A DNA stretch of 55,890 bases from Bartonella gabonensis (GTDB lineage Bacteria > Pseudomonadota > Alphaproteobacteria > Rhizobiales > Rhizobiaceae). Positions within the stretch are counted from its first letter, which is position 1. Every line of letters starts with the position of its first letter. This document shows positions 21,016 to 32,065 of the stretch, in pieces. The notes under the pieces are model-generated. The model was given only the letters and a program-made list of their open reading frames with translations, had not been told where the DNA came from and made no database searches. A program made the position numbers and the translations under genes. The stretch is from contig NZ_CAHOYM010000007.1 of the NCBI RefSeq assembly GCF_903679515.1, positions 1,772 to 57,661 on the forward strand. The letters run 5' to 3'.

Positions 21016-21321
21016 TTAAATTTTATGAAGTGCATCGAGTTGCTTAGCAACTAAATAATAAAAAGTCATACGACTTTTTCTACGCTCTCCAGCCATCATC
21101 TGAGCAACTTTTGAAACAGCCATTTTAGCACTTTTCTCATCAGCCCCTAAAACATCCTGCACCCATTTTTCAACACGTTCTAACTCTTTTGGATCTGATG
21201 TCGCAACAAGCGACGCATCTTGCTTTTTCATCACCAAAGCCAAACGATGCTCAAGCCGCTCGACTGCTGCTTTATCGGGGTTTGAATCATATACTTTAAT
21301 ATCTGCTAGATCATTTGTCAT
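21016..21321 (-). CDS. DUF2853 family protein
   Basis: This small soluble protein of 101 residues has unknown function. The C-terminal part, KSRMTFYYLVAKQLDAL, matches the highly conserved end of the DUF2853 family (SRVTFYYLLAKK in typical members). The middle SLVATSDPKELERV matches the family's second block, in which SLVSCTDPKELE is usual. It is highly charged, mainly helical, and has no signal peptide or membrane segment. The start at 21321 has GGAGAGGAGA (minus-strand reading) close upstream. It is convergent with the kgtP pseudogene and divergent from ssrA. Family assignment comes from recalled motifs, and no role is proposed. Confidence 0.8.
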   Translation of the reverse strand: MTNDLADIKVYDSNPDKAAVERLEHRLALVMKKQDASLVATSDPKELERVEKWVQDVLGADEKSAKMAVSKVAQMMAGERRKSRMTFYYLVAKQLDALHKI

Positions 21322-21650
21322 TCTGCATCATCTCCTCTCCAAAAATGAGCGGCTGTATTTTACAACCACTTCACAATAGCTGCATAAATAATTAGAGGAT
21401 TAAAAATATTAACAACCCCCCTTTTCTTAAGACTGTTCTTCATCTATATTTAAAGGGCTGGCTTTCCAGCTATGGTAATAAATGGACGGTGAAATAAACC
21501 TATTGGACCCGGGGGCGGTACCCGGCGCCTCCACCAAAATATAAACAACAAAAATTATATTTTGGTGGGGGCGAAATAGGATCGACAAGGGTGTAAAGAT
21601 CGCTCTTTTACTCGGCATTGTACCACCGTTATCGGGCTAAATGAGTAGTT

Positions 21651-21689
21651 GCAAATGACAACTATGCGGAAGCACGTCTCGCTGCGTGA
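21651..21689 (+). other. tmRNA tag-peptide reading frame
   Basis: The internal frame of ssrA opens at resume codon GCA, encodes ANDNYAEARLAA and ends with TGA. The LAA end is the ClpX/ClpA recognition signal, and the AND-N start is the part contacted by SspB-type adaptors. Confidence 0.9.
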
Positions 21690-21745
21690 AGCAGTGTGAA
21701 TGTTTCAAACTGACTCTTAAACCGTCGCAGGTTTAAGCGGGGTTG

Positions 21746-21778
21746 GAAGGCACCTGGCAACAGAAGCCTTCACTTTTT
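21746..21778 (+). terminator. 3' hairpin of ssrA
   Basis: GAAGGC (21746-21751) pairs with GCCTTC (21766-21771) around a 14-base loop, followed closely by T5. It is either the last helix of the coding RNA or the terminator, and may be both. Confidence 0.5.
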
Positions 21779-21953
21779 AAAATGTTATTGATTGATCTTT
21801 CAGACATTATCAAACATTGTTTTTCGTATTTTTTTGATTCAATGAGGTACTTCGCAGACAAAATACCGCTGGTTTTTTAATACATTCTATTACACAATAT
21901 CAATACATCAATACGATCCATTCTGCTACGTGAAATAAAAGGAATAAACTTCG

Positions 21954-22502
21954 ATGGTTAAAGATCAAATCCGTTACGATATTCTCGTTCAGGATGCGCT
22001 TCGTGGAGTTATCCGTAAAGTTTTATCGGAAGTTGCTAAAGCGGGACTTCCGGGAAATCATCATTTTTTTATAACTTTTTTTACAAATGCCCCAGGCGTT
22101 AAAATTTCTCCTCGGCTAAAAAATCGCTATCCTGAGCAAATGACGATTGTCTTGCAACATCAATTTAGAGATCTCAGTGTTTCAGAAACAGCCTTCGAAG
22201 TAACCCTCTCTTTCAGGGAAATTACCGAAAAACTTGTGATTCCTTTTACTTCCATTCAAGTTTTTTACGATCCTATAGCCACATTTGAAGCAGCATTTGA
22301 TCTGCCCTCAAAATTCCCCTCTGTAGAAAATGAAGATTCAGAAAATACTCCATCTACAACACCCATCACTCTATCAAACAAACAAAAAAAGGAAAATACG
22401 CCCACAAACGAACAAAATATCAGTACCAATAAAGAATCTTCAAATAACGATACAAAACAAAGTGCTGATGTTGTCTCTTTAGATTCTTTTCGGAAAAAAT
22501 GA
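21954..22502 (+). CDS. sspB: SspB-family adaptor for ssrA-tagged substrates
   Basis: SspB tethers ssrA-tagged polypeptides to ClpXP. The 182-residue protein has the alphaproteobacterial SspB fold in its first 120 residues: IRYDILVQDALRGVIRKVLSEVAKAGLPGNHHFFITFFTNAPGVKISPRLKNRYPEQMTIVLQHQF, then FREITEKLVIPFTSIQVFYDP. The acidic, low-complexity linker (about 125-170, rich in Asn, Thr and Lys) leads to a conserved C-terminal tail ADVVSLDSFRKK, which in this family is the ClpX-binding peptide. It lies about 175 bases behind ssrA on the same strand. The gene overlaps the next one by four bases (ATGA), so at least the first two small genes probably form one operon. Confidence 0.93.
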   Translation: MVKDQIRYDILVQDALRGVIRKVLSEVAKAGLPGNHHFFITFFTNAPGVKISPRLKNRYPEQMTIVLQHQFRDLSVSETAFEVTLSFREITEKLVIPFTSIQVFYDPIATFEAAFDLPSKFPSVENEDSENTPSTTPITLSNKQKKENTPTNEQNISTNKESSNNDTKQSADVVSLDSFRKK

Positions 22503-22693
22503 ATTTTCCCATGACTGAACCGTTAAATCTTCGTCAATTTCGAAAACAAAAAAAGCGTGCAGAAAAGGCTCTTCATGCTGAGGAAAATCGTTATCGTTTT
22601 GGACGAACAAAAACTGAAAAACTTTTTGAGCAACAAAAATCTTTCAAAACACAAAAATTCCTTGATCAAAATCGTTTACGAAACGACGAATAA
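22499..22693 (+). CDS. DUF4169 family small protein
   Basis: This is a 64-residue, very basic and charged, probably helical protein of unknown function. The pattern LNLRQFRKQKKRAEKALHAEENRYRFGRTKTEKLFEQQ fits the DUF4169 family (usual form INLRxxRKxxxRAEKExxAxxNRxxFGRTKAEK). It overlaps the sspB stop codon by four bases. An alternative ATG at 22511 would give MTEPLNLRQ, closer to the usual family start but without a clear ribosome-binding site. Its conserved position behind sspB in Rhizobiales suggests a linked role, which is inference only. Confidence 0.8.
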   Translation: MNFPMTEPLNLRQFRKQKKRAEKALHAEENRYRFGRTKTEKLFEQQKSFKTQKFLDQNRLRNDE

Positions 22694-22703
22694 AGGGGGA
22701 AAA

Positions 22704-22955
22704 ATGAACAAAAATAATTTTATTGATTGGTCAAAAGTCATTCCACAAAAGATATCTGTTCGTGTTGATGGACACGCAACCAGCATCTCTTTAGAAAAAC
22801 CCTTTCTCGATATTCTCAAAGATATAGCCCGCAAAAAAGGACAATCTTTAGCCTTTATTATTACTGATATTGATAGCCAAAGACCACAACAAATCAATCT
22901 TTCGGCCTCTTTACGTGTTTACGCTCTTCAAAGTGTTCTTGCTCAACGTCTTTAA
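22704..22955 (+). CDS. Ribbon-helix-helix domain protein (RHH_4 type)
   Basis: This is an 83-residue putative DNA-binding protein. The strand KISVRVDGHATSISLEKPFLDILKDIARKKGQSLAFIITDIDSQRP, followed by NLSASLRVYALQSVL, matches the RHH_4-type ribbon-helix-helix family common in Rhizobiales. The start at 22704 has GGGGGA just upstream. The frame is open further up, but that part overlaps the DUF4169 gene in another frame. It is 10 bases behind the DUF4169 stop and is probably the last gene of the sspB operon. Target DNA is unknown; autoregulation of this operon would be a simple hypothesis. Confidence 0.82.
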   Translation: MNKNNFIDWSKVIPQKISVRVDGHATSISLEKPFLDILKDIARKKGQSLAFIITDIDSQRPQQINLSASLRVYALQSVLAQRL

Positions 22956-23062
22956 ATACTTGCTTTTAACATTTCTCGTTCAATTAAAACTGTTATAGCT
23001 TTTAGAAGAAAAGTTTTTTAAACCTAGCACTTTAATGAAAAAAAGATTACAAAAAAGGTATA

Positions 23063-25399
23063 ATGAGTAATTTTTCCGATGACATACCTTTCTTTGAAGA
23101 AGATGCCCCCCCAGCCCATAGTGAGAAAAACTCAGGGATTTCTTCCTGTGTTCTAAAAGAAAAAAAATCATATAACACAGACTATTTGGAACAGCTCAAT
23201 CCAGAACAGCAACAAGCTGTTATAAATACTGAAGGTCCTCTTTTAGTTCTTGCAGGTGCTGGTACTGGAAAAACACGCGTTTTAACAACGCGTATTTCTC
23301 ACATTCTGCGCTCTGGACTTGCCTCTCCTCAACAAATACTTGCTGTCACTTTCACCAACAAAGCGGCTCGTGAAATGAAAATACGTATTGGTGAACTTAT
23401 TGGTGAAGTTGTTGAAGGAATGCCTTGGCTTGGAACGTTTCATTCTACTGGTGCTAAAATTTTACGCCGCCACGCAGAGCTTGTTGATTTAAAAAGAAAC
23501 TTTACAATTCTCGATAGCGATGATGTTCTCCGGCTTTTAAAACAGCTTATTCAAGCCGAAGGCTTAGACGACAAGCGTTGGCCCGCACGAAACCTTGCCA
23601 TGATGATTGATTCTTGGAAAAATCAAGGACTTTCACCAGAACATATCTCAAAGAGTGAAGCGCACTCCTTTGGCAACGGCATGGGACGCGAACTTTATCA
23701 CAGTTATCAAAGTCGATTAAAAGATCTTAATGCTTGTGATTTTGGCGATCTTCTGCTTCATTCTATCTCTATCTTCCAACACAATCCAGATATTCTTCGC
23801 GAATATCATTCTCAATTTCGCTATATTCTTGTCGATGAATATCAAGATACAAATACAGCACAATATCTTTGGCTTCGCCTTTTGGCACAACATCCTCAAG
23901 GTCAAAATGTTAATCTTTGTTGTGTTGGTGATGATGACCAATCCATTTATGGATGGCGTGGTGCAAAAGTTGAAAACATATTACGATTTGAAAAAGACTT
24001 TCCTTCTGCCAAAATTATTCGTCTAGAACGCAATTATCGCTCAACATCCCATATTCTTAAAGCCGCTTCCCATCTGATTGCTCACAATGAAGAAAGACTA
24101 GGCAAAATCCTTTTTTCTGCTCAAATAAAAAGTGAGGAAGAAAAAGTAAAAATTCATTCAGCATGGGATTCAGCAGAAGAAGCGCGAGCCATCGGAGAAG
24201 AAATTGAACGCGCAAAGCAAGCGGGGCATGCATTAAATCATATGGCTATCTTGGTACGCGCATCATTTCAAATGCGTGAATTTGAAGATCGCTTTGTAAC
24301 GCTTGGCCTTAACTATCGCGTCATTGGTGGTCCGCGTTTTTATGAACGAATGGAAATACGTGATGCCATGGCTTATTTACGCGTTGTTGTCCATCCCGCT
24401 GATGATTTAGCTTTTGAGCGTATTATCAATACACCTAAACGCGGCGTAGGCGACGCAAGCTTACGCATTCTTTATGAGAGTGCGCGAGCACGTGCTGTTT
24501 CTCTCTTTTCTGCAGCCGCTGACATCATTGAAACAGATGAACTAAAACCTAAGGTACGCAGTGCTTTACGAAGCCTTATTGAAAACTTCCGTCGCTGGCA
24601 AAATATGCTGCAATGCACCCCCCACAGAGAGCTTGCCGAGATCATTCTTGACGATTCCGGTTATACCACCATGTGGTTAGAAGATCGCTCACCAGAAGCT
24701 CCCACACGACTAGAGAACCTTAAAGAAATGATCCGTTCCATGGAACAATTTGAAAATCTTCAAAGCTTTTTAGAACATGTTGCACTGGTGATGGAAACGG
24801 AAAATGATGAAAACATGGATGCCGTCAACATCATGACACTTCATTCCGCTAAAGGGCTTGAATTTGAAACAGTTTTTCTTCCAGGATGGGAAGAAGGGCT
24901 CTTTCCTCATCAACGCTCATTAGATGAAGGTGGACGTTCAGGATTAGAAGAAGAACGGCGTCTTGCTTATGTGGGGCTTACAAGAGCAAAAAAACATTTA
25001 CATATATGGTTTGTATCCAACCGTAGAGTTCACGGTCTTTGGCAATCTGCTCTTCCCTCCCGTTTTCTAAATGAATTACCAGAAGAACATATAGAAGCCA
25101 TAGCCATAGAAACATCTTATGGTGGTTATGGAAAATCCTCCTTTCAACATCATGATTCCTTTTATAATGACTATGCAATACCAAGGCAAAAGCGTGCACA
25201 AAAAAACAAGAACATTGAAGGAAAAGTTATCGCTCAATCAGTCTCTGAGGCACCATCAAATTTTGCAATCAATGATCGAATTTTTCATATAAAATTTGGT
25301 TATGGTCATATTACCGCGATAGACGATCATAAATTGACAATAATATTTGAAAAAGCTGGAGAAAAGCGTGTTCTGGATAATTTTGTAAGCAAAGCTTAG
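23063..25399 (+). CDS. uvrD: UvrD/PcrA-type 3'-5' DNA helicase
   Basis: This superfamily 1A helicase is used in nucleotide-excision and mismatch repair and in clearing RecA or replication blocks. The 778-residue protein shows all motifs: Q-motif and Walker A (LNPEQQQAV, AGAGTGKTRVL), VTFTNKAAREMKIRI (Ia), LVDEYQDTN (II), GDDDQSIYGWRGA (III), LERNYRS (IV), NIMTLHSAKGLEFETVFLPGWEEGLFPHQRS (V) and RRLAYVGLTRAKKHLHIWF (VI). A C-terminal segment (NDRIFHIKFGYGHITAIDDHKLTIIFEKAGEKRVLDNFV) has the Tudor-like form that contacts RNA polymerase in PcrA/UvrD. It begins 108 bases after the RHH gene. Confidence 0.96.
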   Translation: MSNFSDDIPFFEEDAPPAHSEKNSGISSCVLKEKKSYNTDYLEQLNPEQQQAVINTEGPLLVLAGAGTGKTRVLTTRISHILRSGLASPQQILAVTFTNKAAREMKIRIGELIGEVVEGMPWLGTFHSTGAKILRRHAELVDLKRNFTILDSDDVLRLLKQLIQAEGLDDKRWPARNLAMMIDSWKNQGLSPEHISKSEAHSFGNGMGRELYHSYQSRLKDLNACDFGDLLLHSISIFQHNPDILREYHSQFRYILVDEYQDTNTAQYLWLRLLAQHPQGQNVNLCCVGDDDQSIYGWRGAKVENILRFEKDFPSAKIIRLERNYRSTSHILKAASHLIAHNEERLGKILFSAQIKSEEEKVKIHSAWDSAEEARAIGEEIERAKQAGHALNHMAILVRASFQMREFEDRFVTLGLNYRVIGGPRFYERMEIRDAMAYLRVVVHPADDLAFERIINTPKRGVGDASLRILYESARARAVSLFSAAADIIETDELKPKVRSALRSLIENFRRWQNMLQCTPHRELAEIILDDSGYTTMWLEDRSPEAPTRLENLKEMIRSMEQFENLQSFLEHVALVMETENDENMDAVNIMTLHSAKGLEFETVFLPGWEEGLFPHQRSLDEGGRSGLEEERRLAYVGLTRAKKHLHIWFVSNRRVHGLWQSALPSRFLNELPEEHIEAIAIETSYGGYGKSSFQHHDSFYNDYAIPRQKRAQKNKNIEGKVIAQSVSEAPSNFAINDRIFHIKFGYGHITAIDDHKLTIIFEKAGEKRVLDNFVSKA

Positions 25400-25459
25400 C
25401 GTAAAGATAACAACATAACCTTTCCAAACAAAAAGCCATTTTTCATTTTATTTTGCATA

Positions 25460-26089
25460 TTATCTCCATTTTTGAATAAAAGCCTCGATGGGAAGATTTT
25501 GCATATCAGGCAATGCGTTATAAATTTTATCAAGTGGCCAATCCCACCAAGTCATCCCCAAAAGCGTCTGAATCACCCCTTCTGAAAACCGCATCCGCAA
25601 TGGCTTTGCAGGAACACCAGTGACAATCGTATAAGGGAGAACATCTTTTGTTACAACAGCGTTAGCACCAATGATAGCACCATGCCCAATTTTCACCCTA
25701 GGCATAATAACCGCACCATGTCCAATCCATACATCATGCCCAATGATAACACGTTTTGCACAACGCCTTTCACGAAAAGAATAATCTAACGGTACATAGC
25801 GGAAATATTCATTAGGACGATAGGTTATTTTATGCGTAGAAACGCGCTCCATGGGATGCTCCAACGCATTCATCCTTACATGAGATGCAATAGAACAAAA
25901 GCGCCCAATATCACTATAAATAGCCTCACTGTTACGTTCTAAATAAGAAAAATCCCCAATGGTTACATCCCGCAAAATCACCCGTTCATTAATTTCCACA
26001 TAACGCCCCAATTTACAACCATGCAATCGTGCCGTTGTATGAATACGCGGTTTGTTTTCATGGAATCGAAGATCATTCTCAATATTCAT
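25460..26089 (-). CDS. Hexapeptide-repeat acyltransferase (DapH/PhnO-neighbour type)
   Basis: This 209-residue left-handed beta-helix acyltransferase has imperfect hexad repeats: LHGCKLGRYVEINERVILRDVTIGDFSYLERN, then VIIGHDVWIGHGAVIMPRVKIGHGAIIGANAVVTKDVLPYTIVTGVPAKPLRMRF. The latter is the classic acetyl-CoA-binding end of CatB/NodL-type enzymes. The probable catalytic His lies in ALEHPMERVSTHKITYRP. The family includes xenobiotic acetyltransferases and enzymes annotated near phosphonate genes, so the acceptor is unknown. The ATG at 26089 follows GGAAGGT; the frame extends to 26116 but without a better site. It is transcribed convergently with uvrD. Confidence 0.88.
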   Translation of the reverse strand: MNIENDLRFHENKPRIHTTARLHGCKLGRYVEINERVILRDVTIGDFSYLERNSEAIYSDIGRFCSIASHVRMNALEHPMERVSTHKITYRPNEYFRYVPLDYSFRERRCAKRVIIGHDVWIGHGAVIMPRVKIGHGAIIGANAVVTKDVLPYTIVTGVPAKPLRMRFSEGVIQTLLGMTWWDWPLDKIYNALPDMQNLPIEAFIQKWR

Positions 26090-26226
26090 ATTACCTTCCA
26101 TCAATTGTTTCATCAAGAAATATGGAAAGACATATCAACCAAACCCATAAAATCAACCTGAAACAAACATTGCAAAACAAACCAACCAATGCTAGACTTT
26201 TTTGACTCGTTTAAGAGAAACAAGCT

Positions 26227-26808
26227 ATGAAAAATGTAATCCGCATCTTAGGACTAACAATTATATTTCTTGCTGGCATTGCCATTTATGATACATTGAT
26301 AAATAAACCTTTAGGTGATAGCTTTACTCTCACCGATTCAAATGGACAAACTGTTACGCAAGTTGATGTTCGCAGTAAACCTTCAATTATTTTCTTCGGT
26401 TTTACGATGTGCCCTGAAATCTGCCCTACGACATTACTAAATCTTGATCGATGGCTTACAGCTCTTGGGCCTGAGAGTGATAAATTAGGAAAATGGTTTG
26501 TGACTGTTGATCCTGAACGTGACACCCCTGAAGTCCTTCATGAATATCTCAGTAATTTTTCCAATAAAATTATTGGCATTAGCGGGGATCCTGAAAGAGT
26601 TCATAAAATAGTCAATTCTTTCAATATCGTTGCTGAAAAAGTACCAGGGCAAGATGGAAACTATACTTACGATCATACCGCAGCAATTTTTTTACTCAAA
26701 AAAGGCGGGAAGTTAGCAGGCGTTATCCGTTATGAACCCAATGAAGACGATAATGAATTAAAAGACCAAATCGCCATTGAGCGACTCAAAAAACTTGTCT
26801 CAAACTAA
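26227..26808 (+). CDS. Sco1/SenC/PrrC-type copper-binding thioredoxin-like protein
   Basis: This membrane-anchored copper chaperone helps assemble the CuA site of cytochrome c oxidase. Its 193 residues include one N-terminal TM anchor (VIRILGLTIIFLAGIAIYDTLI). The thioredoxin-like domain carries the CxxxC copper ligands (GFTMCPEICPTTL) and the distal His (YTYDHTAAIFLL). It stands alone upstream of prmA with a 30-base gap and may share its transcript. No cox genes are nearby, so the oxidase target is inferred from the family. Confidence 0.93.
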   Translation: MKNVIRILGLTIIFLAGIAIYDTLINKPLGDSFTLTDSNGQTVTQVDVRSKPSIIFFGFTMCPEICPTTLLNLDRWLTALGPESDKLGKWFVTVDPERDTPEVLHEYLSNFSNKIIGISGDPERVHKIVNSFNIVAEKVPGQDGNYTYDHTAAIFLLKKGGKLAGVIRYEPNEDDNELKDQIAIERLKKLVSN

Positions 26809-26838
26809 ATAAAAAGCCGATTATAAAGAAAGAACAGG

Positions 26839-27708
26839 ATGTCACAGCAAATTCGTTTGTATTATACTGCTTCTAAAAGTGAAGCAGAGCAATTTTATAT
26901 GCTTATGGAAACAGCTTTTGATGAAGAAGGATATCCTCTTGCTCTTACCGAGATAGATGAAAAAAATGCCATCTATGAACTTTCGCTCTATGTAGACGAC
27001 GATAATCAAGAGCATGTTTCGAAACGTTTTGCACAGGTCCTTTCTATAGATCCTCATAAAATCAACCATGAAATTTTACCCAATATTGATTGGATACAAC
27101 AAAGCCTAGAAGGACTAAAACCTGTACATGCTGGTCCTTTTTTCCTTCATGGAAGCCACAACAGAGACACCATTCCAGAAAATGTTCTCCCCATTGAAAT
27201 TGATGCAAATCAAGCTTTTGGCACTGGACATCATGGAACAACGGCCGGTTGTTTAGAAATGATTGCCAAAATAATGCAACACGAAAATCCACAAAATGCC
27301 CTTGATCTTGGTACTGGCAGTGGAATCTTAGCCATTGGCATGGCAAAGCTCAAACCCATTACTATTCTCGCATCCGATATTGATCCCATTGCTATCAAAG
27401 TTGCACAACACAATATCGCACTCAATGGCGTAGAAAAATATATTACAGCAATTACAGCAATAGGTTTTGCCCATGATGAAATTGCATCACGGGCACCCTT
27501 TGATCTCATCATTGCCAATATCCTTGCCAATCCGCTTATTGAACTTGCACCAGAAATGATTCAAGTTCTTCAAAAAGGTGGTTCACTTATACTCTCCGGA
27601 ATTCTTGAAGAACAACATGATCTTGTATTGAAAGCTTATGTAAAACAGGGGCTCAAACTTATCGAAACATACCACCGTCAAGAATGGGTTACGATACATC
27701 TGAAATAA
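26839..27708 (+). CDS. prmA: Ribosomal protein L11 methyltransferase
   Basis: PrmA trimethylates residues of ribosomal protein L11. The 289-residue product has a small N-terminal substrate-recognition domain and the class I SAM-binding domain: DANQAFGTGHHGTTAGCLEMI, ALDLGTGSGILAIGMAKL (motif I), ILASDIDPIAIKVAQHNIALNGV (motif II), and FDLIIANILANPLIELAPEMIQVLQKGGSLILSGIL (the IANILA motif typical of PrmA). The start at 26839 follows AAGAACAGG. The frame of the next gene is open through the last 25 bases of prmA, but its likely start lies after the prmA stop. Confidence 0.95.
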   Translation: MSQQIRLYYTASKSEAEQFYMLMETAFDEEGYPLALTEIDEKNAIYELSLYVDDDNQEHVSKRFAQVLSIDPHKINHEILPNIDWIQQSLEGLKPVHAGPFFLHGSHNRDTIPENVLPIEIDANQAFGTGHHGTTAGCLEMIAKIMQHENPQNALDLGTGSGILAIGMAKLKPITILASDIDPIAIKVAQHNIALNGVEKYITAITAIGFAHDEIASRAPFDLIIANILANPLIELAPEMIQVLQKGGSLILSGILEEQHDLVLKAYVKQGLKLIETYHRQEWVTIHLK

Positions 27709-27725
27709 ATGAAAAGGACGCTGTT

Positions 27726-29552
27726 ATGTATCAATCTTTTGAAGCAACAACAGATCCCAGCCAAGCCATCGAGCGTATTTCCTCTCTTCGTAAAGAACTC
27801 AATCGTCTTGGGCTCGATGGCTTTCTTGTTCCACGGAGCGATGAACATCAAGGAGAATATGTTCCCCCACATGCTCAACGCTTAAGCTGGCTCACTGGCT
27901 TTACTGGCTCAGCGGGGATCGCTCTCATTTTAAAAAATAAAGCCGTTATATTTACAGATGGCCGCTATAAACTCCAAGTTCGTCAACAAACTGATCCTCA
28001 TATTTTTGAATATGAAGATCTCATAACTTGCCCCCCCTCACAATGGCTTGAAAGAAATGGAGAACAACTTTCTATTGGTTTTGATCCATGGCTCCACACC
28101 ATTGCCGCTATCGATACATTAAAAAAAACATTTGAAATAAAAACAGGCGGAAAGCTTATAGCAGTTCAACAAAATCCTATTGATATTATTTGGCATGATC
28201 AACCACCGCCACCGCAATCCGCCTTATCGATTCATCCTCTTAAATATGCAGGATCGGATAGCGAGGAAAAGCTCTCTTTAATTCGCAACAGTATAAAACA
28301 AGCCAGTGCAGATGCTTTTATTTTTACAGATCCCTCCTCTATTGCATGGATATTCAATATACGAGGCCATGATGTTTCCAACACACCGTTTTCTCTTTGT
28401 TTTGCCCTAATACCCATAAAAGAAACACCAATCTTATTCATTGACAGCAAAAAAGTTGGTGAAGAACAAAAACAATATTTGGAACGTTATGCAAAATTAT
28501 ATGAACCAGAACAGCTTATCTCAAAGATTAAAGATTATAATCAAAAAGGAATGGTTTTTGCCTTAGATCCCCAGTTAACATGTGAAAAGTTGCACACTGT
28601 ACTTGAAGAAGATGACAAATCTTTCATAACACTTACTGACCCTGCCGCTCTACCTCGTGCCATTAAAAATAACACAGAACTAGAAGGTGCGCGAGAAGCA
28701 CATCTGTGCGATGGTATCGCTCTTACCCGTTTTTTTGCTTGGTTAGACAAACAAACACCAAGCACAATAAGCGAAATTTCTGCTGCTCAGAAATTAGAAG
28801 AATTTCGCATCAATACAGCCAAAAACATGGGGACAAAACTTGAAGATCTCTCTTTTGATACAATCTCAGCAGCAGGTGCAAATGGAGCTATTATCCATTA
28901 CCGTGTAACGACAAAAACCAATAAACAACTCAAGGCTGGTGAACTTTATCTTGTAGATTCAGGTGGACAATACCGTAATGGCACCACAGATGTCACACGC
29001 ACGGTCGCAATCGGGGATATTGGAGGAGAAGAAAAACGCTGTTTTACTCTTGTTCTTAAAGGCATGATTGCCCTTTCAACCGCCTGTTTTCCAAAAGGAA
29101 CACGCGGACAAGATATTGATGTTCTAGCACGCATTGCCTTATGGAAAGTTGGTTTCAATTACGCCCATGGGACGGGTCATGGCGTTGGTTCTTATCTCTC
29201 TGTTCATGAAGGACCACAAAATATTTCAAGCAGAGGATGTCAAGAATTGATTCCTGGAATGATTGTTTCTAATGAACCTGGGTACTATCGGGAAGGTGCT
29301 TTTGGTATTCGTATTGAAAATTTACTCATTGTAAAACCAGCCCAAGAAATTGAAGGTAGAGAGAAAGAAATGCTCTCATTCGAAACACTCACAAATTGCC
29401 CCATTGATCGAAGACTCATTCTCCCAGAGCTTTTAACACAAGAAGAACGACAATGGCTCAATAATTACCATGCCTGTGTTTATCAGATGAATGCACCTTA
29501 TTTAAATGAAGAAGAGAAAGAATGGGCAAAAAAAGCAACTATGCCTCTTTAA
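27726..29552 (+). CDS. pepP: Xaa-Pro aminopeptidase (peptidase M24B)
   Basis: This cytosolic metallopeptidase removes N-terminal residues before proline. At 608 residues it is the large form with two creatinase-like N-terminal domains (LRKELNRLGLDGFLVPRSDEHQGEY; GGRYKLQVRQQ-like TDGRYKLQ) and a C-terminal pita-bread domain. Dinuclear-metal ligands are visible: Asp in LVDSGGQY and TTDVTRT, His in HGTGHGVGSYLSVHEGP, and Glu in NEPGYYREGAFGIRIEN. The ATG at 27726 (MYQSFEATTDPS) has AAAAGGA about eight bases upstream. A longer in-frame start would overlap prmA. The enzyme is typical of Rhizobiales. Confidence 0.93.
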   Translation: MYQSFEATTDPSQAIERISSLRKELNRLGLDGFLVPRSDEHQGEYVPPHAQRLSWLTGFTGSAGIALILKNKAVIFTDGRYKLQVRQQTDPHIFEYEDLITCPPSQWLERNGEQLSIGFDPWLHTIAAIDTLKKTFEIKTGGKLIAVQQNPIDIIWHDQPPPPQSALSIHPLKYAGSDSEEKLSLIRNSIKQASADAFIFTDPSSIAWIFNIRGHDVSNTPFSLCFALIPIKETPILFIDSKKVGEEQKQYLERYAKLYEPEQLISKIKDYNQKGMVFALDPQLTCEKLHTVLEEDDKSFITLTDPAALPRAIKNNTELEGAREAHLCDGIALTRFFAWLDKQTPSTISEISAAQKLEEFRINTAKNMGTKLEDLSFDTISAAGANGAIIHYRVTTKTNKQLKAGELYLVDSGGQYRNGTTDVTRTVAIGDIGGEEKRCFTLVLKGMIALSTACFPKGTRGQDIDVLARIALWKVGFNYAHGTGHGVGSYLSVHEGPQNISSRGCQELIPGMIVSNEPGYYREGAFGIRIENLLIVKPAQEIEGREKEMLSFETLTNCPIDRRLILPELLTQEERQWLNNYHACVYQMNAPYLNEEEKEWAKKATMPL

Positions 29553-29772
29553 AGCAGCGCAAACATCTTCTAGCAAAAATACTTACACTTTTTTCTAAGC
29601 AAAAATCTGCCTTTACTATGAGGAAATATATAAAATCTTTGCATCATCTTATCATCGTGAAAGACGATATTTTACAGCATTAAACAATAATTATAAATTG
29701 CCTTTCAAGATCAATAAATTGCATCTGATGAGGAAAAAGCGAGCATATCCATCATGCTTAAGAGTCATTCCC

Positions 29773-31971
<2,199 letters not shown>

Positions 31972-32065
31972 TCAACTCTTTAATTATGAAGTAAATTCAA
32001 ATGAACATACACTCGTCAGTAAAATAATTGATAAGCGATATTTTTATTGTTGAATCACTTAACCT

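Larger units (their letters stand above)
21461..21780 (+). ncRNA. ssrA: Permuted two-piece tmRNA
   Basis: tmRNA rescues stalled ribosomes and adds a degradation tag. This is the alphaproteobacterial split form. The acceptor piece comes first and ends CGCCTCCACCA (CCA end 21536). A short loop follows, and the coding piece starts at GGGGGCG (21567-21573), which pairs with CGCCTCC to rebuild the acceptor stem. The pairing continues as CCACCAAAATATAA with TTATATTTTGGTGG, a stem that is cut away in processing. The D-like segment GGATCGAC follows. The tag frame GCA...TGA at 21651-21689 encodes ANDNYAEARLAA. The T-arm loop (GGCGGTA region) lacks TTC, as in other split tmRNAs. The 5' end (about 21461) and the 3' end near the last hairpin are approximate. 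Confidence 0.92.

Noticed and set aside
21427-21618. 63-codon minus-strand frame across the tmRNA
   Set aside because: It is antisense to the acceptor piece and processing stem of ssrA, which fully explains the sequence.
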